From the NCBI GenBank assembly GCA_026874595.1, contig CM049318.1, positions 23,872,456 to 23,936,455 on the forward strand: a stretch of DNA of 64,000 bases, read 5' to 3'. Made by a program: the position numbers and the translations under genes. Under the pieces are notes generated by a model, which was given only the letters and a program-made list of their open reading frames with translations, was not told the DNA's origin and ran no database searches. Below are positions 20,707 through 32,391 of the stretch, in pieces; position 1 is the first letter of the stretch, and each line of letters opens with the position of its first letter. The stretch is from Sipunculus nudus. Its lineage: Eukaryota > Annelida > Sipuncula > Golfingiida > Sipunculidae.

Positions 20707-22315
20707 GTTTTATACAGGCGCGTAACACGAACGTACTCAGCGGACAGCGTCCAGGCGAGAAATTATCTGCGGAGAATTTTGGGATCATGCAATTCTATAC
20801 GCCCAAATACTCAAAACTTAATAGGATACCCGCGGCTTGAAAATAGCTGCATCTTTTGATTATCAGGCATACACAAATACGACCTTCGTGTTTCACGCAC
20901 ATGTCAGTATATTGGCAAGCCACAAAACAATACGCATTTATTTACCTACGTGGTTTTAAAGTATATATAAACGTTTCAGGTAGAAAGTTCTGACACAAAC
21001 CTTATTCTGCTACTGCCAAAGTGAAAGCTACACCTAGAGGTCAGTGAAATGCTTACTGATTTGCACTCCCCCTTACACTCCCTCTGGTGACTTACAAATA
21101 TATAATTAGCCGGCGTGTAAAAATATTTAGAACAGGCCATTAAACTACAGATTATTCCCCTGCCTGCGAAAAATAAGTAATCAGATTATTCAGCTTGTCA
21201 AAGATTGTTATGTATTCCTTCATGCATTTTTTTGTTCAAAGAGTATTACCAAATAAAGAAGAATACAAAAATTTATTATATATATTATTAAATGTCTGGC
21301 AGATCGAGTGCTTACCAAGAATTGCAAAGAAACCCCATGAAAAAAATTGAAGGAAACATTATTAGACTCTGGTGTTTTTCATTAACATTTTCTCCATAAT
21401 GTTAATTATCAAGCGGCCTTTTAAAGATGATATAATGAATTAGCTCTATTAAAATGACGGTAGAAGTCTTAAGAAATAAATAGTTTTAGAGTGTATTAAC
21501 ACGACTAGAACGGGTGGAGATAAATGGTTAACTTTTTAAGTTTAGAATAGATGTACATCTATTAAAATACTTATAAATTCTCATGCGGATCCCTTCCAAA
21601 AAATCAAAAGAATTCACATGAATTAGTTTCGATCTTTAATATAGAGAAACCCATTTTTAATCTGAATTTTGATTACTTCAGATCCCTTTTTAAATGCTTT
21701 TAAATTACTTTTTCTTTGAAAGGGAAGGCTGATTAAAAGCATACATTTGACTTTTTGTCGGGAAAAAATCTGGTAATGTCTAGAACATATTTCCTGTGCA
21801 GCTCGTGTTTTCGCAAATAAATGACGTAACTCAAAATCCCAGTCGGATGGCCCAGCTCATTCTACAAAAAAACTAGACCCTAGTCGATTAAGGAAGGGCG
21901 AAGTGAGGGGACATTTTCACCTTTACACGGGGTAGTATATCTTGACTGTATGATACCACCGGCAGTAAAACAAATGTAAATGCTGGTCGAGCGTTCCAGA
22001 ATGATATAGGAGGTGTTAAGAGCTGGTAGCTGAGGACAAGAAAAACACCCCGGGGCGATAGCATCAGTCGTATTCAACCGCTAACACCGGTTCTCATATT
22101 TTTCCTGTCACTTAAGTAAACCTGACACGATGATGGCTAATTCCATCGTCACATGAATAGGATATTTATGTATATGACCCGGCAGGATGCTGACACATAG
22201 AAAGCTAAGGATGGAAACCCAAATATTATAGATCAACAGTTGAGCATGTATACCTTAGCCAAGGACGAATGTTTAAGCGCTTGTTCGAGAAAGTGAAACA
22301 AACAATATCCGAAAA
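20707..22315. other. Unassigned spacer (possible first intron)
   Basis: AT-rich DNA, with a more GC-rich patch at 21880-22090 overlapping a 65-codon minus frame of no recognised family. If the candidate exon at 20654 is real, this is the start of its first intron. Confidence 0.35.
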
Positions 22316-22319
22316 AGGA

Positions 22320-22395
22320 CGCGTTAACTGGAATTCGAACCTAGTCGCTGATGTAAATGAAAATACCTGCTTTTCACTGGACCACCCAGTCGACC
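22320..22395 (-). mobile_element. tRNA-type SINE head
   Basis: On the minus strand an A-box-like TGGTCCAGTGA starts at 22384 and a B box GGTTCGAATTC starts at 22341. The spacing is 43 bases, as in tRNA genes. The arms do not fold into a full cloverleaf and the acceptor ends do not pair, so this is a SINE promoter region or tRNA relic rather than a tRNA gene. The frames at 22226-22487 on both strands run across it. Confidence 0.5.
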
Positions 22396-22618
22396 GATCG
22401 TACCTCAGGTCAAACAAAAGAAAACAGCTTAAAAGCAAATATTTAGACAAAATAAATGTACAAATAAAATTCGCCAAAAGAAATTAGGCATAAGTTTATT
22501 CTTATATCTATGTAATTTCTAATTATTTTTTTATTTTCTTTTTCACAATTAAAATATTTACACAGTATGTGGTATGATATTTAAAAAAATAAGATTTATC
22601 CCAGTGATAAATTGTAAG

Positions 22619-22827
22619 CAGGGGCGAAACCAGGATTTCGAAAAAAGGATGAGTCAAACCCAGGAGGATTAATGACAAAGCCTGTAAAAAAAGGTCCCCA
22701 GGCCCGGAAAAGGGGGGTCCAGACCGAAAAAAAGTTATCTGAAACTATTAAGTAAAGCTTGCGGCTACTGAAAAAAGGGGGGAGTGGGGGTCCGGACCCC
22801 CTGGACCCTCCCCCTGGATCCTCTCTG
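22619..22827. mobile_element. Small hAT-like MITE with GTAAG flanks
   Basis: A 209-bp element starting CAGGGGCGAAACCAGG and ending CCTGGATCCTCTCTG, an imperfect inverted pair of the kind seen in hAT-type elements. GTAAG abuts both ends (22614-22618 and 22828-22832). Only 5 bp match where hAT elements normally duplicate 8, so the class is provisional. The interior contains runs of A and G and the self-complementary GGGGGTCCGGACCCCC. Confidence 0.6.
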
Positions 22828-22832
22828 GTAAG

Positions 22833-23634
22833 GTTAACCTAAATTTAAATTAAAAATAAAAGTAACTTATTTTAAATTATAATTCTTGCATTAAATCATA
22901 TAACCTATGTAGACTCATACAGAATAAGAAAAATATCTCGTTACAGCTGTTAGGAATATAACATAGGATTCAGAACGTTGCATCATAGGTCAAACGGACC
23001 ATACGTGCATTGGATAAAGCTACCTTTCGATATCTAGATAATCAAACAACTAAAATGCAGGATGTGGTGTTTTCTTCCATTCATTTCTGGAATGAGCTAC
23101 CAGGGTTCATCGTGTGGTGAGTCATATTTTTCAGTTACTAGTGCATTTAGTATGCTCATTGTCTTCATGAAAGTTGATACTGGTCAACACGTATGTGGTC
23201 TTCAGGCTCTGTATTCTTTTCTTTTGGAATGTTAGATATGGAGAGACAATACCGATATCAAATGATACCTGAAATAATAATTTTGTCGAAATATAGATAT
23301 GTGTTGGACGATTTTTAGCTATATACCAGAAACAATCGGAAGAATTCATTTTACATTTCATCGACATCCTTTTGTCTCGCAAGGGGTACACTTGAAAGGG
23401 GGACATTTGAAAACACTCTATATTTTTACACATACTGGAACATAAAAAAATTACTGATTTCTGGTATATAAGTACCATATTTCTTGGACCTATTTCTTGA
23501 GGAAAAATAAGTATTTTGGGGTTTTTAAGGGGAACGATAAGTCGAGAAAAAATGTTTTTATATATACCAGGTCAACAAAAAATGCTGGAAATTGTTATAA
23601 TTGCGTGGCGTCTAAATATTGTCACTGTTACCAT
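22833..23634. other. Unassigned spacer
   Basis: AT-rich DNA. The 115-codon minus frame at 23131-23478 is one of the longest here, but it is cysteine-, lysine- and isoleucine-rich with no recognisable domain. Confidence 0.4.
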
Positions 23635-23638
23635 TTAA

Positions 23639-24153
23639 AGGGGCCCTATCACCCATAATATATTGAATAAACATGGAAAATAGCTTCTTCCCTTTACACC
23701 AAACAGTACCTGCAAAAATATTACCTTTAAACCGTTTTCTAACTCATGTAAACAAGTTTTAAAATCAGTGACCCAGGCGCGATCACAGATGTCAACATAA
23801 ACACAGCGCGTGGGGCCATGTGCAACGCGGAGAAACAACATGTGTGAATTAGGAGATGCCTGTCTGAATTGGCCCAAAAATACATGTAATACATGTATTA
23901 CATGTTCCCACTGGCTAATACACCTTGTGTTGCGGCTCACAATCGGACATCCGGTCCATCGGTCATGTTAGAAAAAACAGACACACGTGGACGGTGTTTA
24001 CCAACACGCAGCGCGATAACAAGGTGTTAAACAGCCGTATGCGAGGTACTGAGACTGTGTGCTGAGATGGTTTTGCTGGATACTTTTGCATAAAGCAAAA
24101 ATGACCTGAAAGTGAGAAAAAACAGACATGACATTGCACCTGATAATTTCCCT
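23639..24153. mobile_element. Possible TTAA-flanked MITE
   Basis: TTAA lies at 23635-23638 and 24154-24157. The left end reads AGGGGCCCTATCACCCATAA; the right end complement reads AGGGAAATTATCAGGTGC, similar in pattern. The left end resembles the family at 7993 (AAGGGCCCGATCACC), but the interiors differ. A perfect 24-base palindrome built from ACATGTAATACA and its complement occupies 23882-23905. A 101-codon minus frame at 23635-23940 is incidental. Confidence 0.45.
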
Positions 24154-24517
24154 TTAATTTCAGGATTCAGGCACCCCAGGCTTTCCAAAAAGAAAAAGTC
24201 TGCTGAGTACTGGTAGCGGTTCACGGTGGACCCTGATAGTTCAAGGTCTAATGTTTTAACAAGCGCAGGGCGTGAACGAGCTGTTACATTTATTTCCTCC
24301 AAATTCTAGTGAGCCGTTGATATAATATTTTTATTTTTTATTTGTGAAGGTAATAGCCTCCATTTACTAATATCATGCCCGAAGACATCCGTACATACGG
24401 GTCCCGGAAGTGTACTCGTCTGTTTCATACCACCGAGGAACCCCCGGAAAGGCGCATTTGTGTATGAGTGAAATACGGCCGTGGGACACGACCTTCTCAT
24501 TAAGCCTACAGTGCGCT

Positions 24518-24533
24518 GGGGGGGGGGGGGGGG
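24518..24533 (+). repeat. Poly-G run (16)
   Basis: Uninterrupted G tract. Other C or G homopolymers of 13-18 bases occur at 27417-27429 (C, followed by poly-A), 59525-59542 (G), 61134-61146 (C) and about 62977-62989 (G). A poly-A of 22 lies at 34051-34072. Confidence 0.95.
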
Positions 24534-26990
24534 TATATTATAGCCCTGCCTGGGCTTTAGTATTTGCGTTTTCTAATAAAATGCTTAAAATAAAACGTGA
24601 CTCCATGTACCGAGACTTAACTCAGTGACAGCTCTTATCACTTGAGCCATGTCAAGTCCGTATGGTGAATCCCTGATATTTGCATATTAAGGCGTCACAA
24701 GGCTCTTTGAGGATCTGGCGATTCCCCCGTACTTGCATATCAGACCGTCGCGCCTCATGTGAGTGGCATCGTTGCTATGAGAACACCAACAGCGGTCCCA
24801 CAGCTCGACCCGCTTGGTAACTGAAATCATGTAATCAAGTAGTCCACACATGGCCTTCGTGTCCTATGATTTATCCCTGCGGAACGAATATTACGGTCCA
24901 TGGGCCAAATGTAAGTGCACATTGTAGACACTATCGGAACAATTTTGTACTGACACGTCCAGTAAAATTCCCTATGCCTAGATGACAAGAGCAGCTGGCA
25001 GCATTTGTCTTAACCCCTGTTAACTGCCAAACTTCGACTCGCGAATCGTGATCGTTTCAGTCAGCCGGTACATTTTGACTGCGCTCATCGCGTGTGCAAC
25101 TGAATATCTTGCGCTGATTGGCTGACATAGAGTTTGATAGGCCTTCTCTCAAGAGTGGTGGTCCGATAAACGGTGACACTGAGGCTGAGGGTTATAGTGT
25201 TTCAAAGTCTTGCCGAACTCAACATAAGCGACGGCCTAAAATATTAAGACAAATTAAATGGGAATATTAGTAGCCAATTGGAAGCCCGGAATAGGCGATG
25301 ACTGAATGAACCATGTCGGTTTTGAAGAAGATTCTGGAAAAGACCACTGCTGACGTCACTGGAAAAGACCTTAGTTCAGCAAGGCGGTGATGTGTGGCGC
25401 TGACCGTCCGGGAACCGGCCAAGATTACCATTCCATGAAATAAGAGGGCCAGATAGTGGAGAATTAGTTATATGAGTTGCCGCATGATGGCGGTACCGAT
25501 AGTTAGTGCGATACAGCGCGTGAACGTTTGATTTCTCTGTCAGAAGCAACAATTAAGTCATAACTATTTCATGGATTGGGAAAGTCTAGGGGGGATATAG
25601 TGAAATACCTCACTACACCTCGGTTGAGTCCTGTCGGTACCCCTGGACGACACAAGCCGTTTAATGCTATTATCATATTACTGGTAATGGATGGTAGAGA
25701 ATAAAAGCCAGGCTGCTGTGTATAAAGGTGTAAAGGCCACTCCGTGCATTCAGCCGCGAGGTGCAAGTATACAGAGCCTTGAGCTTGACACATCATAGAG
25801 CATTTCAGCTTTGTGACATGTCTAAAGCCAAGGAATAAGACACCGTGTGCTTTAGTCTTAATGGGTGGTAATTGGAGTTCCCAGGGTCAGACTTATATAT
25901 CTAATCTCAGCTTAGTCACGCCTGTATATCAAAGTTCTGACAAATATCATTACAGTTAGGTAAGGATTTTCTTAGTGGGATTGTCTTTATAACAGACTTC
26001 AATTAATTCTTTGATTTGTCAAAAAAGCCATGATTTCACGAAAACCTTAAGTATCCACTCAACGTGGAATGCCATACCACAGAAAGCTAGTGCACAGAAT
26101 GACAAAGGCTTCAAATGAGTATACGCTACCTTATGATTTCGTTATAAAACTTAGTAACAACGGATGGCTTTGTATGTAAAACACTCACAAAGCAGATATA
26201 CACCCTAGAAACATCTATAGACCACATACAACTTGACTTACAATATCTAATAAACTTTAGACAAGAGCGGACAGATCAGATGGATATTTTTCTTTGTTTG
26301 TTTTGTTAACTTTGAGCTCCGAGCCCGATACCCCAAGGCCTTTCTGTATTAATCTTTCAGCGTTATCACTCAACTTGATTTAATTAAATATCCACCAGGT
26401 GGCGAGATATTTTACTTGACCCTCGGTTTCTCTGTCAGCTAATTGACGCAATAAAGTTCGGAACAAATTTTGTAAGCGATCAGAATAACACCCTAGGAAC
26501 AATTCATTGGACCCTAAAGAATTTTTTTTGTGAGAACAGAGGTTCTGTTTTGGCAACTGTTCACAATCGCACTCTATATACATATAACATATTTATTTCA
26601 TTTCAATGACTCAAGAACTGATTGAAAAACAGGAATGTTTGAATTTATCCAATGATTCATTATAAAGATAAATATGCTATTATATTATAACTTGATCGCA
26701 CTGCTTTAGTTAACTTATATACTGATATTTTAAGTTTGCTCCTGGCGCAAGCAATAAGCTCCCTACTTCTTTCATTTTCTCCCCTCAAGTGCACATCATC
26801 ATTTCACGACTTATTCTGTCCAGTTTGCTTCGTTGAGGCTTTGTTTGTGCCAAACATACAGCTGCGGCATAGTAATCTGAAATATCTGAAATATATGAAA
26901 TATTAACATTCCTATGAATACATTTATATAAATGTATGAAGTATACAAGATATACAAAATTTAGAAAAAAAGATATGGAATGTAAAAAAT
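24534..26990. other. Unassigned region
   Basis: No repeat partner was found. 24660-25600 is less AT-rich than its surroundings but has no convincing exon. Frames at 25569-25796 and 26380-26583 (both minus) are short and featureless. Confidence 0.4.
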
Positions 26991-27120
26991 ATAAAATATA
27001 TATATACAATATATATAAAATGCTTGGATTCTTAAATATATGGACTATTAGGAGATATTATATAGCATATATATATATATATATATGTTTATATATATAT
27101 AAATATGTATAAATATTTCA
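26991..27120 (+). repeat. AT-rich microsatellite cluster
   Basis: Several TATA runs, the longest at 27067-27087, in nearly pure A/T sequence. Confidence 0.9.
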
Positions 27121-27160
27121 TTATTAAAATTACACAAATGTAGGAGAATTTATGAGCTTC

Positions 27161-27163
<3 letters not shown>

Positions 27164-27213
<50 letters not shown>
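27164..27213 (+). repeat. GA microsatellite
   Basis: Fifty bases of uninterrupted AG dinucleotide. Confidence 0.97.
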
Positions 27214-27216
<3 letters not shown>

Positions 27217-27489
27217 AATGCTTTTAGATAGGTAATAGTATTATTTATGTGATCTATATATTTGACGAATGGAGCTTAAAAATCCCTGCCAATATCCCTG
27301 GATGCAACATAAGTCCATATAGCAGTAGACACGTCACAGAGAAGCCGAATACACATTTGATAAATCTCAGCCTGTCAAATACTGTACATGACAAATGTCA
27401 TAATAAAGGACTGTAACCCCCCCCCCCCCAAAAAAAAAAATATTTACTGTTCATAGGCATATCTCATCGTGAGTACAATTCTCAGTGGG

Positions 27490-27715
27490 CACTTATATTT
27501 GGCTGGTAAGCCTAAAATCTCGAGTCGTGATACATGCCATACGGAGGAATGCATTGCAATGGTCTTCCATCATGTTGCATTTATATCGTGGTACACATCT
27601 TTAAAATTAGGCTACGGATGATGAATTAAGACAAAATAATACATGTTAACTCACAACCCAAATTGAAGCTCCGTCTCCATAGTAACAATTCATTTCCTAT
27701 ATCGCAGATATAATG
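27490..27715 (+). repeat. Dispersed repeat DR-B, copy 1
   Basis: Shares a colinear series of phrases with 48691-49175 and 63062-63520: GGTAAGCCTA, CGAGTCGTGATACA, GAGGAATG, GTTGCATTTATAT, GATGAAT, a CTCACAACC phrase and TCCATAG/TCCATGG before ATTTCCT. This copy is the shortest. No coding frame and no clear terminal repeats. Confidence 0.7.
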
Positions 27716-28696
27716 TAAGAGCGCCGAAATGGCGCTTCTTTTCTGGTTTCTTCTGTGCTGATCTTCTCGTGAAGTTATTGGATTCCCCTACACTGGATGT
27801 TTATGATTCAGAAATATTCTTTAGATTTTATATCCGTGATTTCATATTTTGAGGCAATCAACGAATTAATAATTCGACACAAATATCCCCGATGCTGCAT
27901 TCCTACCTTCCTATCTTAGATAATTTTTTTCTCTTCTCTTCATCAGTTTATGCTTAAAAGTCAAGAAGTCATGATAAATATAATAATGTCTTTTGATTGG
28001 GAAATAGGAATTAAACTTCTCACTCATATGACCAATGGCTGAAGGAACCCTTCCAATTTTCTTTCAGCAGGTCAGGAGTCGAAACGAGTTGCTGCTGTAA
28101 TCATTCTCTGGCCTCGAATTCATTTACCTCACGAAATTCGTTTTGTTCAAAACCGTGAAATTTAAAGCAAAGAATGAGAACTGGATATACAGTAAGGGGA
28201 ATTTTGCAGTTTGGAGATAAATTTTGTCTATAAAAGGGCCAGTAAAGCACAATGTTGAAGCGTTATGTAAGTAATAAGTTATGAATTTTTCGAAATCTGT
28301 CCTAAGCTACCTGTCAAACGGTGAACCTTTGCACATCGATGAACAAGTTTTAATTTGAAGCACCGGTTCATCATTGACATTGATCGACACAGATTCATGA
28401 GGGGCTTGAAGAACTGATTTGTTGTAAAGTTAGCCTTAACGTCTTGAACAAATACAATCATAACAGATTTAATTGTTTTGAAAGGCATTTTCAGTTTATT
28501 TGTTGCAATCTGAATTAATGTGACGCGTCTATGTTATTACTGTTACACGCATAAGAATGGTCAATTTTTGCTGAAACTCGAGCTAACTCATCAAAATTAT
28601 AGTGTCCATGGGGATACAACTGGTACTAGGCACTGTCTAGTTAAGTTTAAATTCCTAAGACAAATTATTTATATTTTAACCCCTATTGATTATTTC

Positions 28697-28948
28697 CGCC
28701 GCTATAGGAACATTCCCGTTCGTGTGTGTGTGCGTATTTATTAACAACAAAACTCACGCAATTATGAATGGAATGAAATTTTCAGGGCCTTTCGGGAAAG
28801 GGTCAATGAGGAATCATTTAGATCTTGGTGTGGATCCCGCACATGATCCAGATTCAGGAATGTCATCTAGCAATATTCACAAAAGTAGAGTCACTTATCG
28901 GGAATATCAGCCGAATAAGTGAATGCAAACATGACGGAGGCCTGCGAT
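28697..28948 (+). repeat. Dispersed repeat DR-A, copy 3
   Basis: Colinear with the copies in the tandem duplication: a GTGTGTGTGTGCG stretch, AACTCACGCAATTATGAAT, GGTGTGGATCC, a GAATAAGTGAATGCAAACAT phrase and GGCGGAGG-like GACGGAGGCC. The overlapping frames at 28686-29097 belong to this repeat. Confidence 0.75.
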
Positions 28949-31900
28949 CATTGCAAAACATATTTCTCGTTCTTTCTTCATCGGACAACGTTTTATATGT
29001 TATGTTTGGTCATGACTGGACCAATAAATTCTCAAGGAGGATTTTCTTTATATCTTTACAAAGAGTCTTTGTAGAAACTTTTATATTTTTTTTTTAGTTT
29101 TATATGGTGACAAATTCTCAATTGTCATGTATAAAAAAGTAAAACGTCGCAAAGCGTTTGGTCCGCTCTCATTTGTGCGCTTGTAGTCATCCCCCACAGG
29201 CATCATTAACGCGGGAAGAACGAGTTAAACGGGTGGGATGTCATGGCTAGAGATATAGAGAAATACATACAAAAAATCATAAACAGCGATAAGATTACCT
29301 GAATACGGACAGAATGTATGAATGCAGCTTTCACATTAATGTATTTAATTGTTTTTCGTGAATATAAAATATGCGAGATGTTAACAGCATCAGAATGCAT
29401 TTATTTTCTTTTTTTTGCGAAGTGAGAAAACATCATGGTGCCTTGAAATTGAATATCACGTGAAAGGAGATATCACAGAAACTGAAAGAAGATCAGGAAC
29501 TTATCAATGATAACATGTCAATGCTGCATGGAGAAATAACAAAAAAAGAAATCATTAATCTAAATATTTACATGACAAGCGAGAACAACGTGAAGTTCTA
29601 CTTTGTTCTCTGGTTTAAAATTTGTCCGTTAACTCTATTGTGCTTTCTTTCTCTTCTCTTCATTCAACTTTTAAAGGGCATTTAACTTTAACAATGCCAA
29701 CAAGTTTGTACCTTAAAAATTAATTAGAATTTAATAAGGTATCACATTTCTCCGCATTGTCTTCTGATTCAACGAAGATTAGTTCATTTTGGGATATAAT
29801 AACTTGGAATGCACGGTGTTGTTAAATTATCGGATGTGTTAAAAATCCAAAGCAATGAAAGTAAAATTAGTTCTTGAAAATATGACAATTAACACCCAAA
29901 AAGTAACTTATCTGTTTTCTGGAGAAAATAGGTCATGGTCCCAGTAAGAAAAAAATATGCATCATTGTTATTAATGTTGTTGGCGCATCGGAGTGCCACT
30001 GGATGTTGTATCAAGATAAAAGGTTAAAATCTGAATGAGAAAAATGTCCTGTTACATCACACCAACCCTAACTCGACTATTAAACAAGTTTGTTCAATTC
30101 TTGTCATGCCGTACCTTTTATACAATGTGTGCAAAAAAGACTCCATGATAACTGATGAAATACTGCTAAGTCTTTTTGCATTTGTGTTAAAGGTTTTGCT
30201 CACCAACAGGCTACTAACTGTCTCTCCATGATTGACTGCGTGATTTGTCATGATATACCACACGAAACGTTGACAGTCGACGTCAAATGTGACTTCCCTA
30301 TCGGTTTATTCATTCATGTGCTTTATTTTACGGGACTTTATCACTCATGGTTCGGACCACTGACCATGTAAAGATATGGTTGCAAAGGCACCGACTGCCT
30401 TCCACTGTACAGGACCCGGCAATATGTATATACGTTTGGATGTATATATACGTTTGTATGTATATTTAGATTTATATTCGAATCTGGTAAATATTATGTT
30501 GATCTGACCAAACCAGTTAAATCTACAAATAACATTGTTGTTCTTATTAAATTAAATGTTTGTTTCCAATGATATTGAAAATATATCGATAGAATGAGAT
30601 TTAATTATAATTGTTGTAAACAAAATAAAAGTCTCTTCACCAATACACGGTTGGTACCCTCTCGGCAGGAATACGTCTACATGGTCCATATGCACTTGTC
30701 TTTGAAAAAGTACAAACAAGTAGCAAAACAAGCAAAATTTAAATTTCTCTTGTTAACTCCTTTTTGTTGAATCAATATTTGTAAGTACTTTGTCAGAAAA
30801 ACTCGAAACATTGTATTTAAAATCTGGCAATACTGAAGATGTTCATGTTATAAACACAAGATTTGTAAGTTTTTTCTTGTTCCGAGGGATGTCGATGATG
30901 AAAAAGAACGTTATAATTAAATATCTAGCAATACTGAGACATCCCCCCCAGAAATAAAGAAAAAAAGACCCGGCAAAAGTCTCCGTCGACTTAATTATTC
31001 AATAATAATAAAAATGAAATAACAGCTTAGCCTAATAAATATGCCACGTGATTGATATAATCATTAATCATGAGATAATGATTAATGCATATGCCACCTA
31101 TGAAAGTAAGGTATTATATTGATGAAGAGTAAAGCATTTAAATGACATGGGTAATCGATATACATCAATAATGAAGGGTCTGTAAAATAAAGTACCTGAT
31201 AACATGATGCTAGGCGTGAGCGTCTTCTCTCCACTGAAGAGAATCCAAAGGACCATACAAGAAATACATAGATCATTTAAACGTTACAAGACATTTCATT
31301 CAAGAGACAAAGGAAGTTTGATTGTTTCTCACAAGGCACTCATTTAACGTATAATCATGATTCCTATTTCCATTGAATGGAGCAATGGAGAAATGTGAAA
31401 AATGGCCGGAGGAGAGATGAATGGATGTCAGGGTAGATGGAATTTCAGTCTCATACCTGAATGTATGATAAATGCTTAAAATGTGTAGCAAGGTGTATTA
31501 GATATTTAATGACATGAGTTTATTGAGGATCAATGTAAACTAAGCAGAAATATCGTATTACCGGAAATGTATTGTCAATATTTCACAGCGGTTTCTAATA
31601 AATATCCTCTCGCTGTGGTATTTTAGCGTATTAACTTGGCGCTGTGATATCTTAGGCCAGCATTGCTCAAGTCTGGTGCCAAGATATATAATATCCAAGG
31701 CTGTGCCTCAAAACTCCCGCTGTAGACCGCCTGATTTACTTCAAATAAGGTCCATAACGAGGCTGGTAGTGACATGTTGTCTATAAATGTAGTGGGAGGG
31801 TGATGTACGCACTCCAGACATTGCGTCTTCCGTCATCACCCCCGTAAAGAGGCAATCAGAAAGCGCCCTTTTGAAAACAAACAACACTCGTACAGATTCT

Positions 31901-32150
31901 TTATATACTACCATGAAGGTGATATTAGACAAATTCCTCAGCTGATGGTTGCCTTTCATCTGGAAAAACAATTTTCTGCGGGCGTCAAAACGATATCCTC
32001 TTAATAGTGACATGGTGTTTTTGTTGGTTCTTCAGAAAAGCATTGGCTGAAGAAGCGTATACATCAAAAATTGTTTTTGTACACTCTATGTGATTTATCT
32101 CGCCGTTAGATCAACAGTCCAACCTATCTATGCGACCACCTCTAAAATGC
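28949..32150. other. Unassigned region
   Basis: Long AT-rich stretch without a recognised gene. It holds an imperfect tandem of about three ATGTATATACGTTTG units at 30424-30470. No convincing coding frame among the short ones at 29206-29400, 30057-30263, 31082-31491 and 31741-32013. Confidence 0.45.
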
Positions 32151-32184
32151 GGGCAACTAGCTATTACGGGCATTGGGTATCAGT

Positions 32185-32391
32185 CCCGGTGTTAACACGG
32201 TGATGCCCGGTGTTTACACGGCGATGCCGTAGATAACACGGATGATTCCGGAACGATGCTCCGGGATTATCCGTGTTGCTATCCGTGAATATGTGAAAAC
32301 CCCATTTCGAAATGGCGCTGCTGTCCCCGGAACACCACGGATTAAGGTCCGGGGTGATCCCTGTTGCTGTCCGTGAATGTGTGATAGGGGC
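32185..32391. repeat. CACGG-rich nested direct repeats
   Basis: Two levels of repetition. A 21-base unit occurs twice in a row (32185-32205 and 32206-32226), with core CCCGGTGTTAACACGG against CCCGGTGTTTACACGG. A 46-base unit occurs at 32258-32303 and 32346-32391, with shared core GTGAATATGTGA / GTGAATGTGTGA and CCGGG...TTGCT. Word usage (CACGG, CCGTG, TCCGTG) is like the foldback element at the left end of the window, so the two may be related. Confidence 0.75.

Noticed and set aside
27164-27213. CRISPR-like or regulatory array
   Set aside because: Simple GA dinucleotide repeat; no spacers.
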